A program made the translations under genes and the position numbers. Shown here piece after piece: positions 11,701 to 17,394 of a DNA stretch of 33,570 nucleotides. Origin of the DNA: Flavobacteriaceae bacterium (GTDB lineage Bacteria > Bacteroidota > Bacteroidia > Flavobacteriales > Flavobacteriaceae); NCBI GenBank assembly GCA_020627885.1, contig JAHDGB010000010.1:1-33570 (forward strand), given 5' to 3'. The stretch's first letter is position 1, and each line of letters opens with the position of its first letter. Under the pieces are notes generated by a model. That model saw nothing but the letters and a program-made list of their open reading frames with translations, was not told the origin of the DNA and ran no database searches.

Positions 11701-12835
11701 TCAAACTGCTAAAGGCATGGGGTACAAGGTTATAGCTGAGTCTGATTTTAATTTAAGCGGTCTTAAAGCTGCTATTATTGAAAAGGATGGTGTAAATATT
11801 TTAGTTATTGAAGGAACTAACCCAAGTAAAGATCGTATAGTTGGAGTTGTAGATGATATAGTAGCTGATAAACAAATCTTTTTTAAAGAGCAACCAAAAT
11901 GGCAATTAGCGGCATTAAAAGAATTTGTTATTAATGCACAACATAAATTTAAAATAGACCAAATTGATGTAGTTACAGGACATTCTTTAGGAGCTAATTT
12001 GGCAACATTATGGGGTATTGAAAATGGAGTTAATGTCGTGGGATATGATGCTCCGCCAGATAAAGATATAGCCCGTGCAATGTTTAGCGAAAATCAAATC
12101 AATAATTCTAACGTAACTAAAGTTCAATCTAATATAAATCCTATTAATAGCTTTGGAGAACAGGTAGGTGATGTATTTATTGTACAAACAGGTGAACGTT
12201 CTTATGAAAATATTAATATTGACGTATTTGCTAACAGTAAAAATGCTTTTGCTCTTATCAACAGTGATGTTGTAAGTGGTATTAAACACTATATTAGCTT
12301 AACAGGTAAAAAAGTTACTTTTGGTGTAAATAGAGAATCAGTAGCAAAAGAATATGGAGTGGAATTAAACAGGGTCGTAAAAGTGTCTGACTCTAATATA
12401 ACCCCAATGATTAAATCTTCTAATAATATGCATAGTGATTCTTACAAAGAGAAACTAATCGCAGATATACAAAAAAAACAAGAATTTGTTATACAACCAT
12501 CAAAACAAGATCAACTTAATATCGAAATACAATCTCTTACAATGGGTGGAATCATCCATGTAGGACTTGATAGACATAGTATAGCTAAATTAAGTAAGGA
12601 TTTATTATCAGGTCATACACTAGAACCTCATCATAATCATGGAAGTATTAGGTTGGTAATCGACAAATTCACAAATATGCAAGATCCAGACTGCCAAGTC
12701 TTTATCAAACAAATAACACCTGCAATAGAAAACCATAAAGCTTTTCAGGGAATGCACACAGAACAAATAAATCAATTAATTCAAGAAAACTTACCAACAG
12801 TACAGAAAAAGTTGCAACTAATTTTTGATTCTTAA
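5732..12835 (+). CDS. Giant multidomain protein: SecA-like ATPase + TPR-like region + class-3-lipase-like domain
   Basis: A 2367-residue protein. Residues 1 to about 600 are helical, possibly ARM/HEAT-like. The next segment matches the SecA DEAD-motor plan: Walker A in ISTGEGKSTTTA (about 693-704), DEVDSM (about 799), a SecA-like LTGT (about 1010), ATNLAGRGTDFKI (about 1123-1135) and GRSARDG (about 1164). A TPR-like stretch lies near 1310-1400 and a long hydrophobic segment near 1500-1540. Near the C-terminus, LVIEGTNPSKD and then VVTGHSLGANLA (serine about 2084) look like a class 3 lipase: the oxyanion-region strand plus the GxSxG nucleophile. It is far longer than SecA (about 900) and lacks the SecA zinc tail, so it is not the housekeeping translocase. 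I infer a large toxin or effector with an ATPase and a possible phospholipase activity. It is followed 18 bases later by the TPR lipoprotein gene. Confidence 0.85.
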   Translation: MKNIDNTSNIRNSAVLNMINQVNTEYEDVDKSIAIAENLTKNKSLILKEHEIDFLVKTAVEKRHLFCAKDGALAKFNDLLISSADRHELNFDIIKIYQAISDSKWSLPDFALSGIESALINKPHLRSSIVPLLQSVVQNQELGNSLKLKLASRAINYDQFETNQKECYQLFTSGINRLDEESIVILASLIDQSKQEEITLSEKGIKLSNNSIEARLDLLKVIEKHNVLSNKNIDSIESLAKKNCSEEEQIIINNILDNSAKNTKKLEDESIQIKVRDLLKNKELSFNEIAYILKNSNNPLKALNYLYAKHIKENQAIPKHIINQMEALLHRDFSALKQVYTALYVSLTEYIIRQNYPYIQDSTAKSIITKLNDPENSLNLNQLLSRGSEFLITNNKANLAVSLIEKENCFSNEVIFKALSKITTSENKLPRQSLSQLINLSVEPSIEENIRQECLTLIHDCGSNLSKNMLEQLATNLNDKSLAIAQTTTNLVRDLTNNPKKHNDLIDVLRKVNSPHKEVTNDIADSLSEMLSMQSTRDSSNLNEDSVYLTNDTLSTGSGNIIEDIEPVIVSKVFNAEELISQISQLNDNPKIKELATSGILAQQLTDVHKYSEKDSIISPQGKNIGDWQENQLLEFSNTLIENPEKARVQENIPEIIAAISQANQLHNGYKLRDTQILSILTLIQSPKGRLLQISTGEGKSTTTASLAAIKVFQGHEVDIITSSPLLAKRDAAEWNGFFNKFNLSCSHNIDPNYKKGPKECYEHKIVYGDVATFQGDWLKTVHKDLGTFGSRKIDSIIVDEVDSMLIDGSNKLVKLSSHLVGAEYLSPIFLASWHALSNLSKQCIYLEQQKTHAFIAGEFEYKEGKLITDQNSFENITPIENIDKFKADYIEDYITDLIDKRAVIIPSHLKDSIYGEIKDWAASAVLAEKYQIKKDYLIVKNTQGEDIIAPIDYLNTGIVQANTVWENGLQQFLQAKHNLKITAKSDTTSFISNMTYFRLYGNNISGLTGTLGSSNARGLLQDIYDLDCGFIPTYKAKQFTEYEPIIVENRDQHLQEIVNSSKELIENKRSVLVICKTIKDVDTLEQALKISGHFNNIIRYSRNDNDEHLITRNKLDSGTIIVATNLAGRGTDFKITNRLAAQGGLHVCVTFLPSNSRVEAQAFGRSARDGNLGSGQLILNKNNVLKSFKPYIEHLKLEPENIAAKHLKALRDLKENSRLEQTKLVDVPKLELNDKLFQMYNQLYKELKSSDNNQYKLMQLSEDWGNLFKNIRKEYDSSQLEHEAKSIKSIEAFDQFKSEAAKRYHANSIISNPAYLVMQGFNTLGKNNDYTESIELLSKAIELDDVYSFAARYNRAYALLRDGYESAVRADKAYGGYIEYHKDVLNDLATVKVQIEGAIIPSLQSMQIILPNVEDNPLSRQINNKIGLMQLLLRHTDNAIAAVQNGDVNEAMKVGDNPQMLNSFFDSNNIPHSEIEELQNFGIHRLYNVSSEEVGSHLANSVAVCVLAIAQTAFGALALASGNVALGVSLVSSGFRDLYSASSVKEGGGGFRWNDYFVNKGIDIAIHYITIGAEKLLAAKNTSTLGNEALKKNLVKDTVISEVKKEAKNQAIKKAIVQTALNTVANIAVNNLVKSMVKDNQQDIIGSIDRKIKNALTQPNAKESIQQILAADHYQGNSQYKDNIISNMSDFLSTKRHVLSDISSRLVSSLMHSQNTGISLLATGIKGTEIANELSKVLSLTDEFCAALHQTIEKTNSYTPKFEDLILKTIQAKGVFSQADAKNIIEILIQGGIWNGRTFDQSKLGFIEGVPSITGSNIKKNLIPIQTEKEFVPEINTSNLDTQPNVTLQNIPLGKYESARPRIIDTVHKLHKSISYDKTSQELEIANRLTSMLSNAINNRITGKVIMPVTSGVIQHFSSKLANHWVEDLKQEQSRFLGAKDELEEQFLIENYLNAKYRTTGVSAGENISREEINEYSKLSAEIYKEDFAQTAKGMGYKVIAESDFNLSGLKAAIIEKDGVNILVIEGTNPSKDRIVGVVDDIVADKQIFFKEQPKWQLAALKEFVINAQHKFKIDQIDVVTGHSLGANLATLWGIENGVNVVGYDAPPDKDIARAMFSENQINNSNVTKVQSNINPINSFGEQVGDVFIVQTGERSYENINIDVFANSKNAFALINSDVVSGIKHYISLTGKKVTFGVNRESVAKEYGVELNRVVKVSDSNITPMIKSSNNMHSDSYKEKLIADIQKKQEFVIQPSKQDQLNIEIQSLTMGGIIHVGLDRHSIAKLSKDLLSGHTLEPHHNHGSIRLVIDKFTNMQDPDCQVFIKQITPAIENHKAFQGMHTEQINQLIQENLPTVQKKLQLIFDS

Positions 12836-12853
12836 AATTAAAGAGGTAAATCT

Positions 12854-13645
12854 ATGTATATCAAACAGTTAAAGTTACTATTACTGAAATCAATATTCGT
12901 TATGATATTATGTTCTATATCTAGTTGTAGCTATGGAAAAGACTCGTTAGAGAAACAAACAAAACAAGCTTACGAATTATTTAAAAATGACCAGTATGAT
13001 AAATGTATAGAACTATGTGATGATGTTTTAAAAATAAATAAATCTTTTTATCAAGCGCATATTAATAAGGGAAAATGCTTGTTTATGTTAAAAAAATATG
13101 AGCAAGCATTAGATACATATAACAATGCTATTAAAATAAAACCTGATAGTTATGAGGCTTATGGGGCTAAAGGATCTGTATTATACAAATTAGGAAAGAG
13201 TAAAGAAGCATTGATAGAATATGATTTGGCTATAAAAATTAATCCTAATTATTCAAAAGCATATGGTGCAAAAGGATATATTTTTCAAACATTACAAATG
13301 TATCAAGAAGCATTAAAAGAATATGAAAAAGAAATAAAAATATCTCCTAGATCAATTGATGCATACATTAATAAAAGTGCTGTTTTAGGAAAGCTAGAGA
13401 GGCATCAAGATGCGCTAGATAATTACAACATTGCTCTAAAATATAATCCTAATGATAAATATGCTCTTTATGGAAAAGCCGTTACTTTAGGAAAATTGGG
13501 AAAACAAAAAGAAGCGGGAAAAATATATACTCAGTTATGGGATGATAAAACAATTGCAGAATATAAAAAAGAAATGGAGCAGGAACGGAAGAAGACAAAA
13601 TCCTCTTCTACTTCCCCTCCAAATTATACAGCTAAAACTAAATAA
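12854..13645 (+). CDS. TPR-repeat lipoprotein
   Basis: A 263-residue protein starting at an ATG with AGAGGT about 8 bases upstream, 18 bases after the giant gene, so probably co-transcribed. The N-terminus has basic residues, a hydrophobic core (LLLLKSIFVMILC) and a lipobox-like I-S-S-C with the cysteine at position 25, predicting a lipid-anchored protein facing the periplasm. Residues about 33-225 are six consecutive 34-residue TPR units (consensus A...KG..L..L.KY.EAL..Y..AI.I.P). The tail is basic and then Ser/Thr/Pro-rich. TPRs mediate protein binding. Position suggests a link with the giant protein's handling or assembly, but that is inference; it could equally be a general envelope TPR protein. 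Confidence 0.85.
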   Translation: MYIKQLKLLLLKSIFVMILCSISSCSYGKDSLEKQTKQAYELFKNDQYDKCIELCDDVLKINKSFYQAHINKGKCLFMLKKYEQALDTYNNAIKIKPDSYEAYGAKGSVLYKLGKSKEALIEYDLAIKINPNYSKAYGAKGYIFQTLQMYQEALKEYEKEIKISPRSIDAYINKSAVLGKLERHQDALDNYNIALKYNPNDKYALYGKAVTLGKLGKQKEAGKIYTQLWDDKTIAEYKKEMEQERKKTKSSSTSPPNYTAKTK

Positions 13646-13696
13646 TTTCCAGTTAATTTTAACCATTTCTTAACCAAAATGTTCTACGCTACAGGC

Positions 13697-13744
13697 TCCT
13701 TGGCATTGTCTGTGAAATCAACCCAGTAGTAGCAACGCCAAGGA
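13697..13744. repeat. Palindromic element between convergent genes
   Basis: TCCTTGGC (13697-13704) and GCCAAGGA (13737-13744) are perfect inverted arms, with a partial inner stem and a GC-richer loop than the surroundings. It lies between the stop codons of the TPR gene and recT, which face each other, so it could act as a two-way terminator, although no T-run follows. Long stop-free stretches in two minus-strand frames resemble the palindromic elements scattered in Rickettsia genomes; I cannot name a family. Confidence 0.45.
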
Positions 13745-13750
13745 TTTGCA

Positions 13751-14611
13751 CTAAATCTCACCAAAATCTTCTATTTTCAAAGGTAACCCTAAGTTCTTAC
13801 CCATCTTACGAATTGGTACAACTAGAGCCATTGCCTCATAATGATTGCGCCATGGACTATCTGGCTTATATGAGCCACGAGAAGACAATTTACTTTCTTC
13901 AATCTCATCACGAAAACATACTCTAATTTGTGCCTCACCATTCTTTAGCTTTACTACGCCATAAGTTGCAATTAGTTTATCTAGTTCCTTTTGCTCTTTA
14001 GACGGAATATGCTTAATATTTGGGTTCATTCCGAGTTCATAAGAAAATTCGTCATCTTCGTAGACTGCATAGGAATATACATTGGCAACTAGCGGGCTAT
14101 TAAATAGCAGTTTAAGCCAGCCTCTATAACCAATTTGTAAGTCAATATTGCTTTTATATGGAACAAGCCACGCATGACCAATTGATGAAGCTGGGTCTAA
14201 TCCATACTCACAGCATTTATAAAAAGCATTAATCATGGATAGTTTACTGCAGCATTTGAGTTTGTCATTTGTGTTGATTTCCCATGCAAAAGAGCGGGCC
14301 ATTTTCTCAAATAGCATTGTGTTGTTATTCAAGAATGGGAGCAGCTTCTCTCTTCTAGTATTGCATAGCTCATAAATTCCATCTCTTGGTTTAGGTACTT
14401 CGGGGGCTGCAGTATTTGGCTCTATTTGCTCATTGGAAGCATCAGAAACAGCTACATTATTATTTTCCGCAGCAATAGCTACGTTTTTATGATCTGCGTC
14501 TCTAGAGGGCTTATTTTCGTTTTCTACAGTTTCGCCATGGTAAACTTGCATTGCGACATTTTTGACATTGTCTTTAAAATACTCATGGCCGTTTGTATAT
14601 GTCTCATTCAT
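13751..14611 (-). CDS. recT: RecT-family single-strand annealing protein
   Basis: Start ATG at 14611, chosen because GGAGG lies 8 bases upstream (inside the end of the previous gene); a frame-open extension to 14656 has no such site. This gives 286 residues. After an Asn/Glu-rich N-terminal 80 residues, the RecT/Bet fold is recognisable: YKCCEYGLDPAS, then GHAWLVPYKSNIDLQIGYRG WLKLL, and near the C-terminus EAMALVVPIRKMGK. RecT proteins coat single-stranded DNA and anneal complementary strands, working with an exonuclease in phage recombination. The exonuclease is the adjacent upstream gene, four bases away, the classical YqaJ/RecT pairing. It is last in a five-gene minus-strand operon. The long low-complexity N-terminal extension is its only unusual feature. 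Confidence 0.93.
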   Translation of the reverse strand: MNETYTNGHEYFKDNVKNVAMQVYHGETVENENKPSRDADHKNVAIAAENNNVAVSDASNEQIEPNTAAPEVPKPRDGIYELCNTRREKLLPFLNNNTMLFEKMARSFAWEINTNDKLKCCSKLSMINAFYKCCEYGLDPASSIGHAWLVPYKSNIDLQIGYRGWLKLLFNSPLVANVYSYAVYEDDEFSYELGMNPNIKHIPSKEQKELDKLIATYGVVKLKNGEAQIRVCFRDEIEESKLSSRGSYKPDSPWRNHYEAMALVVPIRKMGKNLGLPLKIEDFGEI

Positions 14612-14615
14612 AACC

Positions 14616-15503
14616 TTAACCTCCAATAAATTGTAATTTTCTATAACTGCTGTCATTTAGGTATTGCTGATAAAGCTCCATGTACTTTTCCTTAAAAGCA
14701 TTTGCATTGAACCTTGTAGACTTAATTTCCTTCAGAGCTAATTTACAAAAACCAGCGTCAAGTAACCCAGCATCGCCCATATAGCCCTGTATTTGGTTTT
14801 TAAGCTCTTTTTCTTTTTTCTCTAATTCCTTACGCTGCTCTTGGGCTTCTTGTAATAAGTACACCTTTTCCCGTATGTCATCATCAGCTTCAATAGTCTT
14901 CTGCTCTAACTTAGGATATGCTATCATTAGTTCCTCTGTAGTTGTTGGCTTTGGTGGAATGTTTTTGACAATATGGTTGTTCCAGAAATTTATTACAGCT
15001 TCTTTTATATTTGCTTCGTACTCAGCATCTCGCCAGTAAGTAAAGCAAGCATATTTCCAGCCACTAAATAGTACTGGTACCTCAACATAGTCAGCGTTAG
15101 TTAGCATTGCATAATAAGCAACTTGTGCCTTGTAATATTCAGGTATACCTTTCTCCCATGAAGAAATTGGAGCTTTCGTTGACTTTGCTTCAACAATTAC
15201 ATTCTGACCAATAACCTTAGCGTCAATATTGGCTCGCATGAATTGGTACTCTTGATCAACTATTGTTGGAATATTAGTGTTAAGCTCTACTTCGCTGCGT
15301 TCTGCATATTCTTGTAGTATGTATTTCTCTACGCGTACGCCACGTTGCATATCTTCAGTAGGCTCATCAAGCGCAAGCTCTGGGCTAGTTTTATCGTGGT
15401 AAACTTCTAAAGCCGTGCGAAATGGTGATACTCCTAGGATAGAGGCTACGTCTGAGCCTCCTATTCCTTTTTTGCGATCTAATAAAAATTGTTCTCTATT
15501 CAT
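14616..15503 (-). CDS. yqaJ: YqaJ-family viral recombinase exonuclease
   Basis: A 295-residue protein from the ATG at 15503, which overlaps the previous stop by four bases (ATGA) and has AGGAGG nine bases upstream. A GTG six bases earlier would be too close to that site. Motifs of the lambda-exonuclease/YqaJ nuclease family are clear: IGGSDVASILG (residues 14-24), an acidic helix VEKYILQEY (58-66), and the catalytic core RANIDAKV...VIVEAKST with D94, E105 and K107. The C-terminal third is a coiled coil (KELEKKEKELKNQIQ) and a short basic end. The family degrades one strand of double-stranded ends to give single strands for RecT, whose gene follows immediately. Replication and recombination of the element is the likely role. 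Confidence 0.93.
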   Translation of the reverse strand: MNREQFLLDRKKGIGGSDVASILGVSPFRTALEVYHDKTSPELALDEPTEDMQRGVRVEKYILQEYAERSEVELNTNIPTIVDQEYQFMRANIDAKVIGQNVIVEAKSTKAPISSWEKGIPEYYKAQVAYYAMLTNADYVEVPVLFSGWKYACFTYWRDAEYEANIKEAVINFWNNHIVKNIPPKPTTTEELMIAYPKLEQKTIEADDDIREKVYLLQEAQEQRKELEKKEKELKNQIQGYMGDAGLLDAGFCKLALKEIKSTRFNANAFKEKYMELYQQYLNDSSYRKLQFIGG

Positions 15504-15715
15504 AAGCACGATCCTCCTACCAACAATTGACCATTTCTATAAGGCATCGTATGGTTGTAGTTAACTTGCAATTTCTGACCGACTTCTAACTCGTTATTCA
15601 ACTGCAGTAAATAATACGGAGTTTTATCTCCTTGCTTACTTAACCTGTAAAATGAGCTTTCATGTGCTAGACCTTCATTGTAGCCTTTATAGACAAATTC
15701 TTGTATGTTACTCAT
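15500..15715 (-). CDS. Small protein of unknown function in the recombination operon
   Basis: 71 residues from the ATG at 15715, which overlaps the stop of the previous gene by four bases (ATGA), as its own stop does with yqaJ. A TTG six bases upstream is the only longer alternative. The sequence is mainly short beta-strand-like segments with Tyr, Gln and Asn (FVYKGYNEGLAHESSFYRL, YYLLQLNNEL, KLQVNYNH). I do not recognise a family. The tight translational coupling to the exonuclease suggests it acts with the recombination proteins or is co-expressed early. No cysteine cluster, membrane segment or HTH is visible. Confidence 0.75.
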   Translation of the reverse strand: MSNIQEFVYKGYNEGLAHESSFYRLSKQGDKTPYYLLQLNNELEVGQKLQVNYNHTMPYRNGQLLVGGSCL

Positions 15716-15969
15716 AGCCAAGTACCTCTTATTTCTTCAAAGTTCCAGTTAGACATTAATGCCTTTGCCTGATCTGTATCTGAAAAAGTATCTACTACAT
15801 CCATGAGAGCAATTACGAAGTCTCTTGGTAGTACAATATACTGGCTATCAGTTTCAACTTTTAACCATTGACCTAAAGAGTGAGTAGAAATTTCATTATT
15901 TAGTCCTGAAGCTAATTCTAGTAACTTTAGGCGTGGTATCATCACGCCGTATAATTGTTTATTCTGCAT
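15712..15969 (-). CDS. Small protein of unknown function in the recombination operon
   Basis: 85 residues from the ATG at 15969, preceded by a GAGG site. It begins MQNKQLYGVMIPRLKLLELA and is a mix of helices and strands with an acidic middle (DVVDTFSDTDQAK) and a Trp-containing C-terminus (NWNFEEIRGTWL). It does not match a family I know. It starts 10 bases after the gene before it and shares a 4-base overlap with the one after, so it is firmly part of the operon ending in yqaJ and recT. Small acidic or compact proteins in phage recombination operons are sometimes inhibitors of host nucleases, but nothing in this sequence shows that directly. Confidence 0.75.
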   Translation of the reverse strand: MQNKQLYGVMIPRLKLLELASGLNNEISTHSLGQWLKVETDSQYIVLPRDFVIALMDVVDTFSDTDQAKALMSNWNFEEIRGTWL

Positions 15970-15978
15970 AGTAACCTC

Positions 15979-16518
15979 TTAAACTCTTCTTGATGTTAAG
16001 AAGTCGCTATAGAGAGCTTGTTGATCTTGGAAACAACTTGCTTCGTAGGACTCTATTTCTTGCTCTAGACCAATTACGTCATAGTCGTTCTCGTCCCAAT
16101 CTAAACCTAGGTCATTGGCTTTTTCCAACAGGTCTTCCCATTCATAGACTTTGTCAGCTAGAGAATTAAAGTCATACTCTGTAAAGTCTTGATTTAGCTT
16201 AAGGTTAGTGTTTATTCCGTAGTCATAAGCTTTGTCTAATAGTTGGGATTGATAAGGCTCTAGTTGTTCTCTTATTTTCTTGGATTGTTTTTCTAAATAT
16301 TTAACTAGAGATTGTGAAACGTTGTAATTTTGAACTTCAGATTTAGAAAAATTAGGTATTACATGAATTTTTAAGTCAGTGTTCTTGGTGACTATTTCTT
16401 CAAGTTCTTCTGTTGTACAGTTGTTAATATTGGTAGAAATACCGAGTAGTTTTGCTTGTGCAAGCAGCGTGCCTGTAAATATGTCTTTACGTAAGGCGGG
16501 ATTGTTGCTATTATGCAT
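15979..16518 (-). CDS. Unknown acidic protein with repeated 'A..LGI' segments, first gene of the recombination operon
   Basis: 179 residues, starting at an ATG at 16518 with a near-perfect AAAGGAGGA site, the strongest ribosome binding site in the window. The sequence is acidic and helical. A motif recurs about three times: AKLLGISTNI followed by TTEELEEIV; AYDYGINTNL followed by an acidic helix; ANDLGLDWDEND followed by IGLEQEIE. Each looks like a helix, a turn and a second helix, a plan seen in many small phage proteins of unknown role. No catalytic motif. As the promoter-proximal gene of the yqaJ/recT operon it should be expressed at the highest level (inference from the ribosome binding site). 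I do not recognise the family. Confidence 0.75.
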   Translation of the reverse strand: MHNSNNPALRKDIFTGTLLAQAKLLGISTNINNCTTEELEEIVTKNTDLKIHVIPNFSKSEVQNYNVSQSLVKYLEKQSKKIREQLEPYQSQLLDKAYDYGINTNLKLNQDFTEYDFNSLADKVYEWEDLLEKANDLGLDWDENDYDVIGLEQEIESYEASCFQDQQALYSDFLTSRRV

Positions 16519-16522
16519 TATA

Positions 16523-16531
16523 TCCTCCTTT
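16523..16531 (-). promoter_or_regulatory. Strong Shine-Dalgarno of the recombination operon
   Basis: Minus-strand AAAGGAGGA ends four bases before the ATG at 16518. It is close to the full anti-Shine-Dalgarno complement, unlike most genes here, and fixes the start of the first gene. Confidence 0.7.
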
Positions 16532-16610
16532 AATTGGATAGTTATGTCGAAAGTAAAAATATTTTGATTTTGAAAGCTTAAATATTTTTACAAATCACAA
16601 AGAATACTAA

Positions 16611-16646
16611 AACGTTTGAAGTATATAAAGCTTCAGGCGTTTTTTT
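16611..16646 (+). terminator. Hairpin with T-run (terminator-like)
   Basis: AACGTTTGAAG (16611-16621) pairs with CTTCAGGCGTT (16631-16641) through eleven base pairs including two G-U pairs in the plus-strand transcript, followed by a run of T. Read on the minus strand the same hairpin has two mismatches and is followed by TTTT. Both flanking genes are on the minus strand, so it may stop regulator transcripts imperfectly, or block antisense reads. Confidence 0.5.
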
Positions 16647-16726
16647 ATGCCTTGCTTAAAAAGTAGTATATAATGAATATTTTATAATGTCAACTATTAT
16701 CAAACTATTATTTTACTTTTATAAAA

Positions 16727-17062
16727 CTACTGAACTGAAGGGGTTATATTTTGCTTTGCACGATGTAATGAAATAATATTTTTCATAGATTCTGCATTCA
16801 ATAGAATCATACGTTGTCTTTTTTTTAAAATATCAATAACAATATCGCCCTCATCTACAAATTTTTTTAAACATTTGTATACAGCGGTACGTGACACATT
16901 AGCTTTTTCTGCTAAAAAAGAAGTAGTGATTTTACTACAACCATTAACAGAGGTTTGTACAATAATTTGTAGGATTAATCTTTGCGTCTCAGTATAATAA
17001 TCATAGGTTTTTATAGCTTCTAGCAAAAGAGTTATATCTAGATTAGAATGTTCTTGTTCCAT
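16727..17062 (-). CDS. Winged-helix transcriptional regulator
   Basis: 111 residues from the ATG at 17062. The centre carries a plausible helix-turn-helix followed by a wing: ITTSFLAEKANVSRTAVYKC (about residues 44-63) with a recognition helix around SRTAVYKCLKKF, then DEGDIVIDILKKRQRMILL as a beta hairpin. This is the MarR/GntR-like small winged-helix plan without a ligand domain, typical of phage and plasmid regulators. It lies divergent from the DnaA_N-type gene and upstream of the recombination operon, so it is well placed to control the switch between the two (inference). The region upstream holds a short palindrome that could be its operator. Confidence 0.75.
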   Translation of the reverse strand: MEQEHSNLDITLLLEAIKTYDYYTETQRLILQIIVQTSVNGCSKITTSFLAEKANVSRTAVYKCLKKFVDEGDIVIDILKKRQRMILLNAESMKNIISLHRAKQNITPSVQ

Positions 17063-17394
17063 AGGTTGTATAATAGTTTTATTTAAGTTATTGACTTGTA
17101 AAGATAAAATCGTTAACCTACAACATTATCGCAACCTAAATCAAGAGGATTTATAGATATAGAAAAAATAATTAGTTGTTTTTGTACTTTGAAAATTTAA
17201 ATCCCCTACCAAAAGTTTTTAAATTTTCTCAAACATTCAAACAGCTGTTAAAGCTGTCAACCACTTGTTTTTGTTTTACTAACTTACAACAAATAGCTGT
17301 AGTTAGAATAGTAGAGTAATGCCTATTAGTCAACACCTATTTATTAGTTAGACAGAAACGTTAAGTTTAATTAGTAATTAGTGAGACTATAAAT
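17063..17394. promoter_or_regulatory. 332-base divergent control region
   Basis: The region lies between the winged-helix regulator and the DnaA_N-type initiator gene and is very AT-rich. It contains the 10-base palindrome AACAGCTGTT (17240-17249), which also forms a hairpin ACAGCT/AGCTGT (17241-17257), a reasonable operator candidate. Nearer the plus-strand start there is an AATTAGTAATTAG direct repeat. A 10-codon plus-strand frame at 17322 is probably chance. I see no convincing -35/-10 pair on either strand, no tRNA and no terminator. Confidence 0.4.

Noticed and set aside
5732-12835. Housekeeping SecA translocase
   Set aside because: More than twice SecA length, no zinc tail, diverged motifs, fused to TPR-like and lipase-like parts.
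13646-13750. tRNA or other structured RNA gene
   Set aside because: The GC-richer palindrome has no cloverleaf, anticodon arm or T-loop; an inverted repeat explains it.
17322-17354. 10-codon ORF (MPISQHLFIS) in the divergent control region
   Set aside because: Very short, no clear function or conserved context visible.
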